This document shows, piece after piece, positions 43,361-52,370 of a stretch of 64,000 nt of DNA. The DNA is from Phycisphaerales bacterium (lineage in GTDB: Bacteria; Planctomycetota; Phycisphaerae; UBA1845; Fen-1342), in the NCBI GenBank assembly GCA_016710275.1, contig JADJXS010000001.1, positions 62,001 to 126,000 of the forward strand. Direction: 5' to 3'. The notes beneath the pieces are model-generated. The model was not told the DNA's origin. It was given only the letters and a program-made list of their open reading frames with translations, and did not search any database. Position 1 is the first letter of the stretch. Each line of letters starts with the position of its first letter. Both the position numbers and the translations under genes were made by a program.

Positions 43361-44173
43361 ATGACTCGCATGCTTCTTTGCACGGCCGCGGCGGCGGCGC
43401 TGGTCGGCACCCTGATCGCCCAGACGGGCGACGCGCAGCGCGGCTCCGCGCCGCGGGTTCGCGTGATGGGCGTCTCCGTCGAGCGCGCCATGGAGAACAC
43501 CGGCGAAAACCAGTTCGCCGGCTTCGAGGGCACTGAGATCAAGCTGGTGATCGAGCGCCCCACGGGCGGGCTGATCGGCGTGGATGAGAACAACAGCGCG
43601 ATCACGGCGCTGCGCGACGACCAGGGCACGAACCTGCTGTCCAACCGGGTCGGCATGAGCGGGCTGTGGGTCAGCGAGGTCGCTCCCGACGGCAAGCGCA
43701 TCCGCCTGTCGATCAAGGGTGGCGTGCCGGCGACCGGCCTGCGGAAGATCACGGCCAGCGGCGATTTCTCGATCCGCACCGCCAGCAAGTTTGACACGTT
43801 CGAGCAGAAGAACGTGTCCTTCAAGGACAAGACCGAGTTCAAGACCGGCCCGATCGAGTGGACAATCACGAAGGTCGCCAAGCCGGATTGGGGCGACGCA
43901 GCGCAGCAGGTCACGCTGATGACCCGCAGCGACGACGGCGCGATCAAGCAGATCCGCTTCCTGGATGAAAACGGCAACGATCTGAAGGCCACCGCCGCCG
44001 GATCGAGCCGCATGTCCTTCGGCACGCAGTCGCAGGTCGAGCGCTACTTCCAGTTCCCGCAGGCGGCGCAGACCGCGACCATCGCGGTCGAGTACTGGAG
44101 CGATTCGCGCATCGAGCGCGTGCCCTTCAACCTGACCGTCTCCGCCGGCTGGGACGACGGCAACCGCCAGTAA
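43361..44173 (+). CDS. Secreted protein of unknown function
   Basis: A 270-residue exported protein. The ATG at 43361 has AAAGGA about 8 bases upstream and a signal peptide to about residue 24 (LIAQTGDAQR). The mature protein is rich in short strands and charged turns (FAGFEGTEIKLVIERPTGG, DGKRIRLSIKGGVPATG, IEYRSDSRIERVPFN-type ends), suggesting one or two beta-sandwich domains. I do not recognise the family. A 8-bp perfect hairpin follows its stop. The lysine/aspartate composition is more balanced than in the metabolic neighbours. It is divergent from the symporter across about 220 bases. Confidence 0.62.
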   Translation: MTRMLLCTAAAAALVGTLIAQTGDAQRGSAPRVRVMGVSVERAMENTGENQFAGFEGTEIKLVIERPTGGLIGVDENNSAITALRDDQGTNLLSNRVGMSGLWVSEVAPDGKRIRLSIKGGVPATGLRKITASGDFSIRTASKFDTFEQKNVSFKDKTEFKTGPIEWTITKVAKPDWGDAAQQVTLMTRSDDGAIKQIRFLDENGNDLKATAAGSSRMSFGTQSQVERYFQFPQAAQTATIAVEYWSDSRIERVPFNLTVSAGWDDGNRQ

Positions 44174-44188
44174 CCCACAGTGCCGCGG

Positions 44189-44212
44189 CAGGCCCGGCTC
44201 CGGACGGGCCTG
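44189..44212 (+). terminator. Hairpin after the secreted-protein gene
   Basis: CAGGCCCG (44189-44196) and CGGGCCTG (44205-44212) pair exactly around an 8-base loop, 15 bases past the stop. There is no T-run, so termination is uncertain. Confidence 0.35.
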
Positions 44213-44358
44213 TCCGCACCGGGCGGTCGGGGTATCATCGGTCAGCGGGCGCGCGGGAGACGCGCGCCCGGCGCCGACGCCCCCGACCGTCCGGCGCTCT
44301 TTCCGACCCCGCGCTGACGCCGCTCGACCCGCGTCGGCCCCGCACGAGGCGCACACGG

Positions 44359-45498
44359 ATGTCACGCACGACCGGCACGGCTGTTCTGCTTGGTTTCGCT
44401 CTCGCGGTCTCGGGCTGCATCACCGGCTCGAACCTGCCGCCGCCGATCCGCGTGGCGGCGGGAACGGATGCCGAGTACGTCGCCGCGGGGATTGAGCGGC
44501 CGGGCGGCGTGACAGTCGCGGCGGACGGGCGGGTGTTTTTCACCGAGAAAAACACCGGGCGGATTCGCGTGATCGCAGGCGGCGAGTTGCTGGCCGACCC
44601 GTTCGCCGAGGTGCCGGTGAACGCCGCGGGCGAGCGCGGGCTGCTGGGCATCGCCCTGCATCCCGACTTTGCGCGCAACGGGCGTGTGTACGTCTTCTAC
44701 ACGCGCAGCGACACGGGCGAGACAACCACCGATCCGCAGGCGGTCATTGACAATCGCGTCGTCTATTTCGTGGCCGACGGGGACAAGGCCACGGGCGGCG
44801 AACTGTTCGTCGCATCGCTGCCGGCCGGCACGACGACGAGCCGCATCAGCGGCCGAATCGCCTTTGACGCGGAGGGCCGGCTGTGCGTGGCGCTGGGCGA
44901 TCTGGGGGAGGAGGCCGCCCCGCAGGAGGATGACGCGCTGGGCGGGAAAGTGCTGCGCTACAACGACGACGGGACGATCCCGGCGTCCAATCCGACCGCC
45001 GGTTCGGCGGTGTTCGCGCGCGGGCTGCGCGACGTGACGGGCCTGGCGCTCGAGCCGCAGACAGGCGTGCTCTTCGCCGCCGATGACAATGCCTCCGGCG
45101 ACGACGAAATCAACCGCATCGCGGCCGCGGCGAACTATGGCTGGCCCGAGGTGGTTGGAACCGCGAACACGGACGCCGAGTTCGACTTTGTGGACAACAC
45201 GCCGAACTATGTCGATCCGATCCTGGCAACGGGCCGCGAAAACCCCGGCATCATCGGCCTGGCGTTCAACCCCGGCGCGAAATATGGACCGGCGCAGCGC
45301 GGCGACCTGTTCTACGCGGAGTCCGGCCGCGGGCGGGTGCAACGCCTGACGCTCCACCCGGACCGCATCGGCGTCGCTTCGCGAAAGCTGTTCGCCGAGA
45401 GCTTCCCCACCCCCATCCGCGACATCGCATTCAGCCCGTCGGGCACGCTCTACGTGGCGACCGACCGCGCGATTCTGCGCTGCGTGCCCTTCCCCTGA
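44359..45498 (+). CDS. PQQ-type glucose/sorbosone dehydrogenase-like lipoprotein
   Basis: A 379-residue beta-propeller of the GSDH (soluble aldose dehydrogenase, Yli-like) family. The N-terminus is a lipoprotein signal, with the cysteine in LAVSGCITG near residue 20. Family stretches are RPGGVTVAADGRVFFTEK, AGERGLLGIALHPDFARNG, VYVFYTRSD, GRIAFDAEGRLCVALGD and NYGWPEVVGTANTDA. Members oxidise sugars with PQQ, though many bacterial homologues have unknown substrates. The ATG at 44359 is supported by the signal peptide. Its 3' end overlaps the convergent gene by about 49 bases. The fold is firm, the activity is not. Confidence 0.85.
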   Translation: MSRTTGTAVLLGFALAVSGCITGSNLPPPIRVAAGTDAEYVAAGIERPGGVTVAADGRVFFTEKNTGRIRVIAGGELLADPFAEVPVNAAGERGLLGIALHPDFARNGRVYVFYTRSDTGETTTDPQAVIDNRVVYFVADGDKATGGELFVASLPAGTTTSRISGRIAFDAEGRLCVALGDLGEEAAPQEDDALGGKVLRYNDDGTIPASNPTAGSAVFARGLRDVTGLALEPQTGVLFAADDNASGDDEINRIAAAANYGWPEVVGTANTDAEFDFVDNTPNYVDPILATGRENPGIIGLAFNPGAKYGPAQRGDLFYAESGRGRVQRLTLHPDRIGVASRKLFAESFPTPIRDIAFSPSGTLYVATDRAILRCVPFP

Positions 45499-46551
45499 CG
45501 CCGCAGCAGCGGCCGGCCGGCCAGCGCCAGCAGCAGCAACCCCTCGATCCCGAACAGCCCGCACAGGCGGGTCGGGCCGCCGCCGGCGGACTCGACGCGC
45601 TCGGCCGCGGTTCGGCGCTCCTGCGAAATGCGCTGCGTCAGCGCCGCCCCGCTCCCCGCGCCGAACGAGGCATCCACCACGGCTTGCAGATTCTCGGGGG
45701 CTGAGCCGACCAGCGCGGTGACGCCGACGCCGTCGGGGATCGTGGCGCCATCCAGCTCGACCGTGGCGATCAACGTGAACGGCTCGCCGACGACGGCGTC
45801 ATATTCATAGTCCAGCGTTGTGGGCGGGATCACTGCGATGGCGAAGACGGGAAACTCCGCCGGCTGAAAGGCCGGGTTGGTCCCGGCGATCAGCCGGCCG
45901 GCCGGGATATCGCCGGTGGCGACGATCGACACCTGCCCGTTCGCGCCGCCGGTGACGCTTACACCGCCGTCGAACAACGTGGTGCTGACGCCGGCCTTGT
46001 CCACGCGGACCACGTTCACGCGCAGCGCCAGCCGCGCATCGGTCAGGTCCGGGTTCGAGCGCCGCGAATAGGTGACGACGACGGCGTCGAGAAAGAGCCG
46101 CCCCGCGACGCGAACGGTCTGCCCATCGGCGGCGTTGCCCAATTCCGCCGAACTGAAGACGACGTCGCGCTCCTCGCGGCTGCGGGCCTTGCCCTCGAAA
46201 TACACGTCCGCCGCAGCCGCATTGAGCGACAGGTGCAGAGCCAGCTCATCCGGATCGGGGCCGGCGACGGTCGTGGGGTCGAAGAGCGCTGCAGCGGCCG
46301 ATCCGCCGCCGAGCGGGCCGGCCGAGGTCGGCGCGGGCCTGCACAAGCGCCAGGACGCGCAAGGGCAGAGGGGAAGTCTGCGGAAAGACGTCCAGCGCCT
46401 GTTCCTCGGCGACCGGCTGTCCCTTGTCGTACTGGATGACCGTGGCTTCGACGCGGCCGCGCAGCGTCGTGATTTCACCGAGGCTGGATGCGGCCGGCGG
46501 AAGCAACAGCAGCAGTGCAACGGATCGGAGCAACGGACGGGTCGATGACAT
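45450..46551 (-). pseudogene. Secreted planctomycete-type protein split by an apparent frameshift
   Basis: Two frames together make one sensible protein. The first starts at ATG 46551 (GAGGA upstream) with a signal peptide and reads SLGEITTLRGRVEATVIQYD then VLALVQARADLG; it then degenerates to Arg-rich sequence and stops. A second frame, one base later, continues the sense: GPLGGGSAAAALFDPTT, ELALHLSLNAAAADVYFEG, SVTGGANGQVSIVA, up to 45450. The switch falls near 46300-46340 in a G/C-rich run. The C-terminus CGLFGIEGLLLLALAGR then RR is a hydrophobic helix with a basic end, like a PEP-CTERM-type sorting tail. Either the gene is broken or the assembly has an indel. Function is unknown. It overlaps the convergent sugar dehydrogenase gene end. 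Confidence 0.6.
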
Positions 46552-46751
46552 GACGGTCCTCGCTTTCGCGGAGCGCAGCGGCGGGGCGGCCGCATGGTGA
46601 GAGAACTATACAACTCCGCCGGGCGTCCGGCGAATTGCCAAGACCGGGAAGGCCCCGACGATGGCCGAAGCGCCGGCGGCGGCGGCCGCGCCGAGCGGCG
46701 AAGCCGCATCCGCTTGTCGCGGACCAGAAGCGCGGCGATGATCGCGGGACG

Positions 46752-47156
46752 ATGCCCGTGGACAGCGACACGATCGAGATTCGCGTGCGGTATTCGGAGG
46801 TGGATTCCTTCGGATACCTGCACCACGCGCGGTACTTCGTCTTTTTCGAGATGGGGCGCACCGAGCTTCTTCGCCGCACCGGAATCGCCTATCGCGAGAT
46901 GGAGGCGCGCGGGCTGTTCTACGTGGTGGCCTCGCTGCAATGCCGCTATCGCGCGCCGGGGCGCTATGACGACGTCCTCGCGCTGACCACGCGGACGGAG
47001 CGCTTCACGCGGGTTCGCGTGGATCACGTCTATGAGCTGCGCCGCGGGGATACGCTGCTGGCCGAAGCGTCCTCGACGCTGGTGCTGGTTGGTCGGGATG
47101 GTCGGCCGACGACGCTGCCCGATGACCTGCATGCACTGCTGGGCGGCGGGGAATGA
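46752..47156 (+). CDS. Acyl-CoA thioesterase of the YbgC/4HBT (hot-dog) family
   Basis: A 134-residue hot-dog-fold protein. The family motif is clear: VRYSEVDSFGYLHHARYFVF with the catalytic Asp (of VDSFGYLHH), then EMGRTELLRRTGIAYREME. The second half, LQCRYRAPGRYDDVLALTTRTE and VDHVYELRRGDTLLAEASSTL, completes the fold. Members hydrolyse acyl-CoA and some associate with the Tol-Pal system. The ATG at 46752 begins at the conserved region. No tol genes are adjacent. Upstream, plus-strand sequence is Arg-rich and non-coding. The substrate length is unknown. Confidence 0.85.
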   Translation: MPVDSDTIEIRVRYSEVDSFGYLHHARYFVFFEMGRTELLRRTGIAYREMEARGLFYVVASLQCRYRAPGRYDDVLALTTRTERFTRVRVDHVYELRRGDTLLAEASSTLVLVGRDGRPTTLPDDLHALLGGGE

Positions 47157-47699
47157 GTCACCTCGGCCGCAGCCCTTGAAACGGCGGTTTGCGGCTGCGG
47201 GGCGCGCGGGCATGGGGGGATCCGGAAAGCGTGAGGGGGCCGCCCGCCCCAACGTGTCGGGCGGCCCCGTGTCGGCGCGGTCGGGCGCCGAGCCTCTCCA
47301 AGCGAAGGTTGGGAAGAATTGGGACCTCGTCCGGCCGCTGCCGGGCCCCTCTGGCAGCCTCTCCGGCGAGGTCCCGCATCGTTCGAGCGTTCGGGGAGCG
47401 AATCCGAACGCCCAGTCCGCCTCCTCCTGTCTCCCACAGGATTCGGCACACGGTCAGGCACCGGGGCTCCCGTCCCGTGCTCGACCGCGTCATGAGTCAC
47501 AAAGCAACCCGTGTGCCAGAATTGCGACGCGACTTGAGCAGATTCCCGGAATTGTCTTAAGTAGATGTTTGTGTTGGCTTTATGATCGATGTGGCTGGGG
47601 CAACGGTGATTCGCAGCGACCGCCCGGATGCGGAAACTCGGCGCCGGTTACCCAGTTGGGTACAAATTACCCACCCCAGCCCACCGATCCCCCTGCGGC
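47157..47699. other. Non-coding region with multiple stable hairpins
   Basis: About 540 bases with no convincing gene. It contains the candidate structured RNA at 47236-47480; beyond that, the 47500-47620 part is more AT-rich and could hold a promoter, but no clear pair of boxes stands out. Confidence 0.5.
47236..47480. ncRNA. Candidate structured RNA of unknown type
   Basis: Five hairpins lie in a row. GGGGCCGCCCG/CGGGCGGCCCC (47236-47246 with 47258-47268, 11-bp perfect). GGGACCTCG/CGAGGTCCC (47321-47329 with 47367-47375), enclosing CCGG/CCGG and GCTGCC/GGCAGC. CGTTCGG/CCGAACG (47388-47394 with 47404-47410). TCCTGT/ACAGGA (47425-47430 with 47436-47441). A bulged GCAC-GGG/CCCGTGC stem (47458-47480). 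Read on the minus strand, the 11-bp GC hairpin would come last, as a terminator would. It does not match the conserved cores of RNase P, tmRNA, SRP RNA or 6S RNA that I know. It could also be a GC-rich spacer. Confidence 0.3.
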
Positions 47700-49037
47700 C
47701 TACTTCCGCTTGACCTCGACCTTCCCACCCGTTCGACGCTCCAACTCGTCTGAATCCAGGTAGCCGCAGCCGGAATCGCGCCGCCGGACGTGACAGTCGA
47801 GGAATGCGAGCGTCCCATCGGCCACGATCGACGTGATGTAGTCGATGTTCTTCGGCGGCTTTTCTCCAAGCACGCGCACCACGGTCTTGCCCGCGTAGGA
47901 GCCGTGCGTCGCGCCGTCGATATACAGCAGGTACTTGTCCCCCGGTGCGGCGTACTCGAAGGGGTGGCGGCGCCCTTCAGGGGTCTCATCCGAAACGGCC
48001 GAGCGATCCTCCGACCCGGCGATCACGAGCATCGGCTTCTGAATCTGCGACCACGAATCGCGTCGGAACCCGCGGCTGGAAAGCCCCTGCCCCGAAATCA
48101 CGATGAACGCGCCGATGCGCGGTTCGGCAAACGGGGCGGCGGCCCGGCCGAAGGCGTAGAAGCGAACCCCGGCCAGCGACTGCGTCGTCATGGCTCCGGC
48201 CGAGTGGCCGGCCATGGCGATTCTTTGCGGGTCGATGCGCATGCGCGGCGGACCGTCGCCGCCCTCCGGGGCGGACGAACCGGCAGCGCGATGGTCCGAA
48301 ATGGCGGATTCGATCTGCTCCAGCGAGTCGAGGATCAGGCGCACGTCGGCGCAACGGTCGGTGATGCGCACGCGGCGGATGACGGAAGCGAGGTCGCGGC
48401 CCAGGTCTTCGACGCGCTCCCCGCGCTCGCGACGAAGGCGGATTGAGTCGCCGTGGGTGGGGTGAATGACAACAAAGCCGTGACCGGCCCAATGCTCGCT
48501 CAATTCCGCGAAGGAATTGCCGCTGCCGCCGGCGCCGTGCGAAAAAATCACCAGCGGGCGCGGCTCGTTCTCGGGCGCATTCGAGGGATAGCGGATCAGG
48601 TAGCGCGTCCGCGCGTTGTCGCGGCGCGGGTCCGGCAGCTCGATCTGCTCGATCAACCCGACCGAGTAAGGCGCAGGCCGGTCATCGAGGTAACGCCGGC
48701 CGGCGGCGCTGCGCACAGGGGCGGATGCAGGCACCCCGTCCTGAACCAGGGCGGCGGCCGGTGATTTGTCCTGAACCGAATCGGTGGCCGGCGATTCGTC
48801 CTGAACCGCGGACGGGGCGGCCAACGGAGCGCTCTTGCCCGCGATACCGGCGGCAAGCGGATCATCGGCGGCGAGCAGCGGCGGCGCGGCGCGGCAGAAT
48901 GCCCCGCTCGACAAGACCCCGACCAGCAGCAGGGCGGCCATCGCGCCGGCGGGCGAATAGCGCGAGCAGGGCCGTGCGGGGAAGGTTGCCATCCCGTTCG
49001 AAACGACATCGGTTTGCGGCGTCGGCAGGCGGCGCAT
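47700..49037 (-). CDS. Exported alpha/beta hydrolase (acetylhydrolase-like)
   Basis: A 445-residue secreted hydrolase. The ATG at 49037 has GGAGAG 8 bases upstream; a hydrophobic signal lies near 33-46. Residues about 55-95 contain a short repeat, VQDESPATDS, VQDKSPAAAL and VQDGVPASAP. The catalytic domain has the oxyanion loop region FSHGAGGSGNSFAELSEHWA, the nucleophile elbow AGHSAGAMTTQS (GHSAG), and a late histidine candidate in DGATHGSYAG. It resembles chlorophyllase/PAF-acetylhydrolase-like enzymes; the substrate is an ester or lipid. It ends before the structured non-coding stretch and begins after the 38-residue gene on the same strand. Confidence 0.82.
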   Translation of the reverse strand: MRRLPTPQTDVVSNGMATFPARPCSRYSPAGAMAALLLVGVLSSGAFCRAAPPLLAADDPLAAGIAGKSAPLAAPSAVQDESPATDSVQDKSPAAALVQDGVPASAPVRSAAGRRYLDDRPAPYSVGLIEQIELPDPRRDNARTRYLIRYPSNAPENEPRPLVIFSHGAGGSGNSFAELSEHWAGHGFVVIHPTHGDSIRLRRERGERVEDLGRDLASVIRRVRITDRCADVRLILDSLEQIESAISDHRAAGSSAPEGGDGPPRMRIDPQRIAMAGHSAGAMTTQSLAGVRFYAFGRAAAPFAEPRIGAFIVISGQGLSSRGFRRDSWSQIQKPMLVIAGSEDRSAVSDETPEGRRHPFEYAAPGDKYLLYIDGATHGSYAGKTVVRVLGEKPPKNIDYITSIVADGTLAFLDCHVRRRDSGCGYLDSDELERRTGGKVEVKRK

Positions 49038-49165
49038 GCGATTTCTCTCCGATTCACTCGATCGCCGCGGCCGCGCTGCACGAGACCTGCAGGTGCGGCG
49101 CCGCGGCACACGCGGCGACAATCGGCCCAACGCCCGCGACCCGCACGCATTGCCGGATTCGGCGA

Positions 49166-49282
49166 TCACTGGAACAGTTCGCGCGGATCGAAATGCGCCG
49201 AGCTGATCATGAAGGCCAGGATCAGGATCAGCAGCACCAGCAGGCCGCCGATAAATCGCAGGATGGGCGACAGAATGCGCAT
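49166..49282 (-). CDS. 38-residue single-span membrane protein
   Basis: A very short frame with ATG at 49282. It reads MRILSPILRFIGGLLVLLIL then ILAFMISSAHFDPRELFQ, i.e. a basic start, one membrane segment (about 10-27) and a short polar end. Composition is far from the Arg/Ala-rich noise of other small frames here. It starts 48 bases past the moaA stop on the same strand and could be in its transcript. No clear Shine-Dalgarno is seen (GATCCG is the nearest). The family is not recognised; proteins of this kind often assist a larger membrane partner. Confidence 0.45.
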   Translation of the reverse strand: MRILSPILRFIGGLLVLLILILAFMISSAHFDPRELFQ

Positions 49283-49330
49283 CGTGCGGCGGATCGTACC
49301 GCAACCGGCGGCCGCCCGCGGCAACCGAAA

Positions 49331-50356
49331 TCACCCGCCGCGGGTGTGCATCTCAAGGCGCGGATCACGGCGCAGCGCTTCAACCGGAATGAACACGCGC
49401 CGATCGCGGGTCATCGCGCGCAATTCCGCTCCGCGGTCACGGCGGGATCGCCAGACAGCCGTGATGCGCTCGACAATCTCCGCGTCGCCGGCCCCGCTCC
49501 GGATGGGGCCGCGCAGATCGACGCCCTCCGTCGCGTACAGGCAGGTGAAGAGCGTGCCGTCGGCGGTGAGGCGCACCCGGTCGCAATCGCGGCAGAAGGG
49601 CGCCGAGGTCGAAGCGATGATGCCGATGACCCGGCCGTCGGCGAGGCGGAAGCGCTCGGCGGGGGCGGCGCCGCGGGCGGGCAGCGGCTGGATCGGGCCG
49701 AAGCGCGGCGCGAGGCGGTCGAGAATCTCGGCGCGCGAGACGACGCGCTCGGCGCTCCAGCGCGTTGCGCCGCCGACGTCCATGTACTCAATGAACCGCA
49801 ATTCGGCGGGGACCGATCCGGCGTATTCGACCAGTGGGATCAGCTCGTCGTCGTTGAATCCGCGCATCACCACGGTGTTGAGCTTGAGCGCGAAGCCAGC
49901 GCGGCGGGCGGCGGCGATCGACTCGAGCACCGCCGGCAGATCAGGGCGGCGGGTGAGTTCGCCGAAGCGGTCGGGATCGAGCGTGTCGAGGCTGATCGTG
50001 ACGCGCTGCAGCCCGGCGTCGCGCAGAGCGCTGCATTGCCCCGCAAGCGTGACGCCGTTGGTGGTCAGCGCCAGGTCCGCCGCGGGAGCAACACGCCGCA
50101 GCAGCCCGATCAGTTCCGGCAGCCCGCGGCGCAGCAGCGGCTCGCCGCCGGTGAGGCGGATGCGGCCGACGCCGAGGTCGGTGAACAGCCGCGCCAGCCG
50201 GGCGATCTCCTCGAAGCGCAGCAGCTCGGCGCGCGGCAGCCAGTTGTAATGCTCCTCGGGCATGCAATAGGAGCAGCGCAGGTTGCAGCGGTCCGTGACG
50301 GACAAGCGCAGCGTGCCGAGCGGGCGGTCGAGGGCATCAATGACGGCGGCGGCCAT
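49331..50356 (-). CDS. moaA: GTP 3',8-cyclase (molybdenum cofactor biosynthesis)
   Basis: A 341-residue radical SAM enzyme for the first step of molybdopterin synthesis. The SAM cluster is CNLRCSYCMPE with C24, C28 and C31. GGEPLLRRGLPELI and SLDTLDPDRFGELT follow, and the second cluster appears as CRDCDRVRLTADG then TLFTCLY. The protein ends MHTRGG, the C-terminal double glycine needed for catalysis. All are intact. The product serves the molybdenum cofactor of the NapA encoded at the left end, though the genes are far apart. The ATG at 50356 has no strong Shine-Dalgarno. Confidence 0.96.
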   Translation of the reverse strand: MAAAVIDALDRPLGTLRLSVTDRCNLRCSYCMPEEHYNWLPRAELLRFEEIARLARLFTDLGVGRIRLTGGEPLLRRGLPELIGLLRRVAPAADLALTTNGVTLAGQCSALRDAGLQRVTISLDTLDPDRFGELTRRPDLPAVLESIAAARRAGFALKLNTVVMRGFNDDELIPLVEYAGSVPAELRFIEYMDVGGATRWSAERVVSRAEILDRLAPRFGPIQPLPARGAAPAERFRLADGRVIGIIASTSAPFCRDCDRVRLTADGTLFTCLYATEGVDLRGPIRSGAGDAEIVERITAVWRSRRDRGAELRAMTRDRRVFIPVEALRRDPRLEMHTRGG

Positions 50357-50459
50357 GCTCCTGATTGTAGACGGGACGATCGGAATCCCGGCGGTCGGGG
50401 TCGCCGGGAAGTGGCGTCGGGGGGTTCGTCAGGGGAGCGGCGCGGCTACACTGGGCGGC

Positions 50460-51341
50460 ATGATCCTGTCGATGACCGGCTTCGGTGATGCGCAGCGCGA
50501 GGACGCCGGTTGGGCGTATCACATCGAGCTGCGGTGCGTGAACAACCGCTACTTCAAGGCGTCGATTTCGCTGCCCTCCGAATTGCTGTTCCTTGAGGCC
50601 GACGTGGAGCGCCGCCTGCGGCAGCGCATCACGCGCGGCAGCGTGTATGCGCGGCTGTTCGTCCGCGATTCGACGGCCGCCGCCGCCCCTGAGATCAACG
50701 CGGCGGCGATTGCCGGGTATGTGCGCCAGTTGCGGGCTGCGGCCGGCGGCGGGGCGGACCTGCACATCGACCTGGCGTCGCTGGCGGCGCTGCCGGGGGT
50801 GATCGCGCCGCGCGAGCTGGATGAACAGCAGCGCGAGGAGATTCGCGGCATCGTCGAGGCGCTGCTGGATGCGGCGGTCGAGCGGCTGGTGGCGTCGCGC
50901 AGCGTCGAGGGCCGCGTGCTGACGGCGGACCTGCGCCGGCACTGCGCGGTGATCCGCGAGCGGCTGGAGCTGGTGCGCGGTCGGGTGCCGGTGGTGGTGC
51001 AGGAGTACGCGCAGCGGCTGCTGGTGCGGGTGAATGAGCTGCTGTCGACGAGCAGCCTGCAATTGTCGCAGGAGGGGTTGCAGCGCGAGGTGGCGCTCTA
51101 CGCGGATCGCAGCGACATCAGCGAGGAGATCTCGCGGCTGGGCGGCCATCTGGAGGCGTTCGACGCGGCGCTGGCCGGCGGAGAGCCGGCCGGTCGGCGG
51201 CTGGATTTCGTCGTGCAGGAAATGCTGCGGGAGGCAAACACGATGGGGGCCAAGAGCGGCGATCCGGAGATCGCGCGCTGCATCATCGACATCAAGAGCG
51301 CGATCGACCGGCTGAAGGAACAGGTGCAGAACGCGGAGTAG
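50460..51341 (+). CDS. yicC: YicC-family endoribonuclease-like protein
   Basis: A 293-residue protein. The start MILSMTGFGDAQRED is the YicC signature, and the C-terminus LDFVVQEMLREANTMGAKSG then EIARCIIDIKSAIDRLKEQV is the DUF1732 domain. YicC of E. coli has been reported to act as an RNase affecting a small RNA; the role elsewhere is unclear. It is divergent from moaA across 103 bases. The gmk gene that often accompanies yicC is absent; a DnaJ-like gene follows at 75 bases. Length is standard. Confidence 0.92.
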   Translation: MILSMTGFGDAQREDAGWAYHIELRCVNNRYFKASISLPSELLFLEADVERRLRQRITRGSVYARLFVRDSTAAAAPEINAAAIAGYVRQLRAAAGGGADLHIDLASLAALPGVIAPRELDEQQREEIRGIVEALLDAAVERLVASRSVEGRVLTADLRRHCAVIRERLELVRGRVPVVVQEYAQRLLVRVNELLSTSSLQLSQEGLQREVALYADRSDISEEISRLGGHLEAFDAALAGGEPAGRRLDFVVQEMLREANTMGAKSGDPEIARCIIDIKSAIDRLKEQVQNAE

Positions 51342-51416
51342 CCGGACGCGCGGCCGCGTTGCCGGGCTGCGCGGGCACTCCTACAATTCTGCCGCGGGGG
51401 CGGAGCCGGATTGTCC

Positions 51417-52370
51417 ATGCAGCACAAGGACCCTTACCAGATTCTGGGTGTTTCGCGGACGGCCACGGAGGCCGAGATCAAGACCGCCTATCGGCGACTG
51501 GCCAAGCAGCACCACCCCGACCGCAACCCCGGCGACAAGGCCGCCGAACGGCGCTTCAAGGAAGTGCAGGCGGCCTACGAAGTGCTCAGCGACCCGCAGC
51601 GGCGGGCGGAATATGACCGCTTCGGGGCGGGCGGACCGCGGCCGGACTTCCAGTCCTGGGGCGCTGCGCCGCACGGCGAGCAGTCCGTGCGGGTCGATTT
51701 CGGCGACTTCGGCGACCTGACCAGCATCTTCGAGCAGTTCTTCTCGCGCGGAGCAGCCGCCGGCCGCAACGGTCCTCGCGCGCGCGGCGCGCGGCGCAGC
51801 GCACCGCCGGTCGAGGCGGCCGGGGCCGACATCGAGACGCAGGTGGACGTGAGCTTCGATGAGGCGCTGCGCGGCTGCGCGCGGGAGATCGCGCTGGCCG
51901 CCCCCGGCGGGCCGACCGAGCGCATCGCCGTGCGCGTTCCGCCCGGCGTCGGCGACGGGCAGCGCATCCGCGTGCGCGGGCAGGGGCAGCACGGCCTCGG
52001 CAGCCGCGGCGACCTGATCATCCGCGTTCGCGTGGCGCCGCATCCGTGGTTTCGGCGCGAGGGGCGCGACCTGTTCGTCGACCTGCCGCTGACCTTCACG
52101 GAAGCGGCGCTGGGAGCGCGGGTGGAGGTGCCCACCCCCGACGGCCCGGCGCGGGTCACGATTCCACCCGGCACGTCCAGCGGCACGAAGCTGCGCTTGC
52201 GCGGGCGGGGGGTTCCGGCGGATCGCGCGATGGAGGCGGGGGATCTGTACGTGGTGATTCGCATCGAGGCGCCGCGCGAACTGACACCCCGGGCGCGCGA
52301 GCTGCTCGAGGAACTCGCGCGCGAGATGCCGCGCGACCCGCGCGCGGGGCTTTTCGGCGCCGCCTCATGA
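51417..52370 (+). CDS. CbpA-type DnaJ co-chaperone
   Basis: A 317-residue J protein without the zinc-finger domain. The J domain covers about 4-68, with the HPD motif in AKQHHPDRNPGD and ending YEVLSDPQRRAEYDRFG. A Gly/Phe-containing linker (SIFEQFFSRG) precedes two C-terminal beta domains: VDVSFDEALRGCAREIAL, GDLIIRVRVAPHPWFRREG, DLPLTFTEAALGARVEVPTP and LRLRGRGVPA. This is the CbpA-type layout, in which the protein stimulates DnaK and may also bind DNA. ATG 51417 is used; TTG 51411 is an alternative. Its stop overlaps the next start by 4 bases. Confidence 0.9.
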   Translation: MQHKDPYQILGVSRTATEAEIKTAYRRLAKQHHPDRNPGDKAAERRFKEVQAAYEVLSDPQRRAEYDRFGAGGPRPDFQSWGAAPHGEQSVRVDFGDFGDLTSIFEQFFSRGAAAGRNGPRARGARRSAPPVEAAGADIETQVDVSFDEALRGCAREIALAAPGGPTERIAVRVPPGVGDGQRIRVRGQGQHGLGSRGDLIIRVRVAPHPWFRREGRDLFVDLPLTFTEAALGARVEVPTPDGPARVTIPPGTSSGTKLRLRGRGVPADRAMEAGDLYVVIRIEAPRELTPRARELLEELAREMPRDPRAGLFGAAS

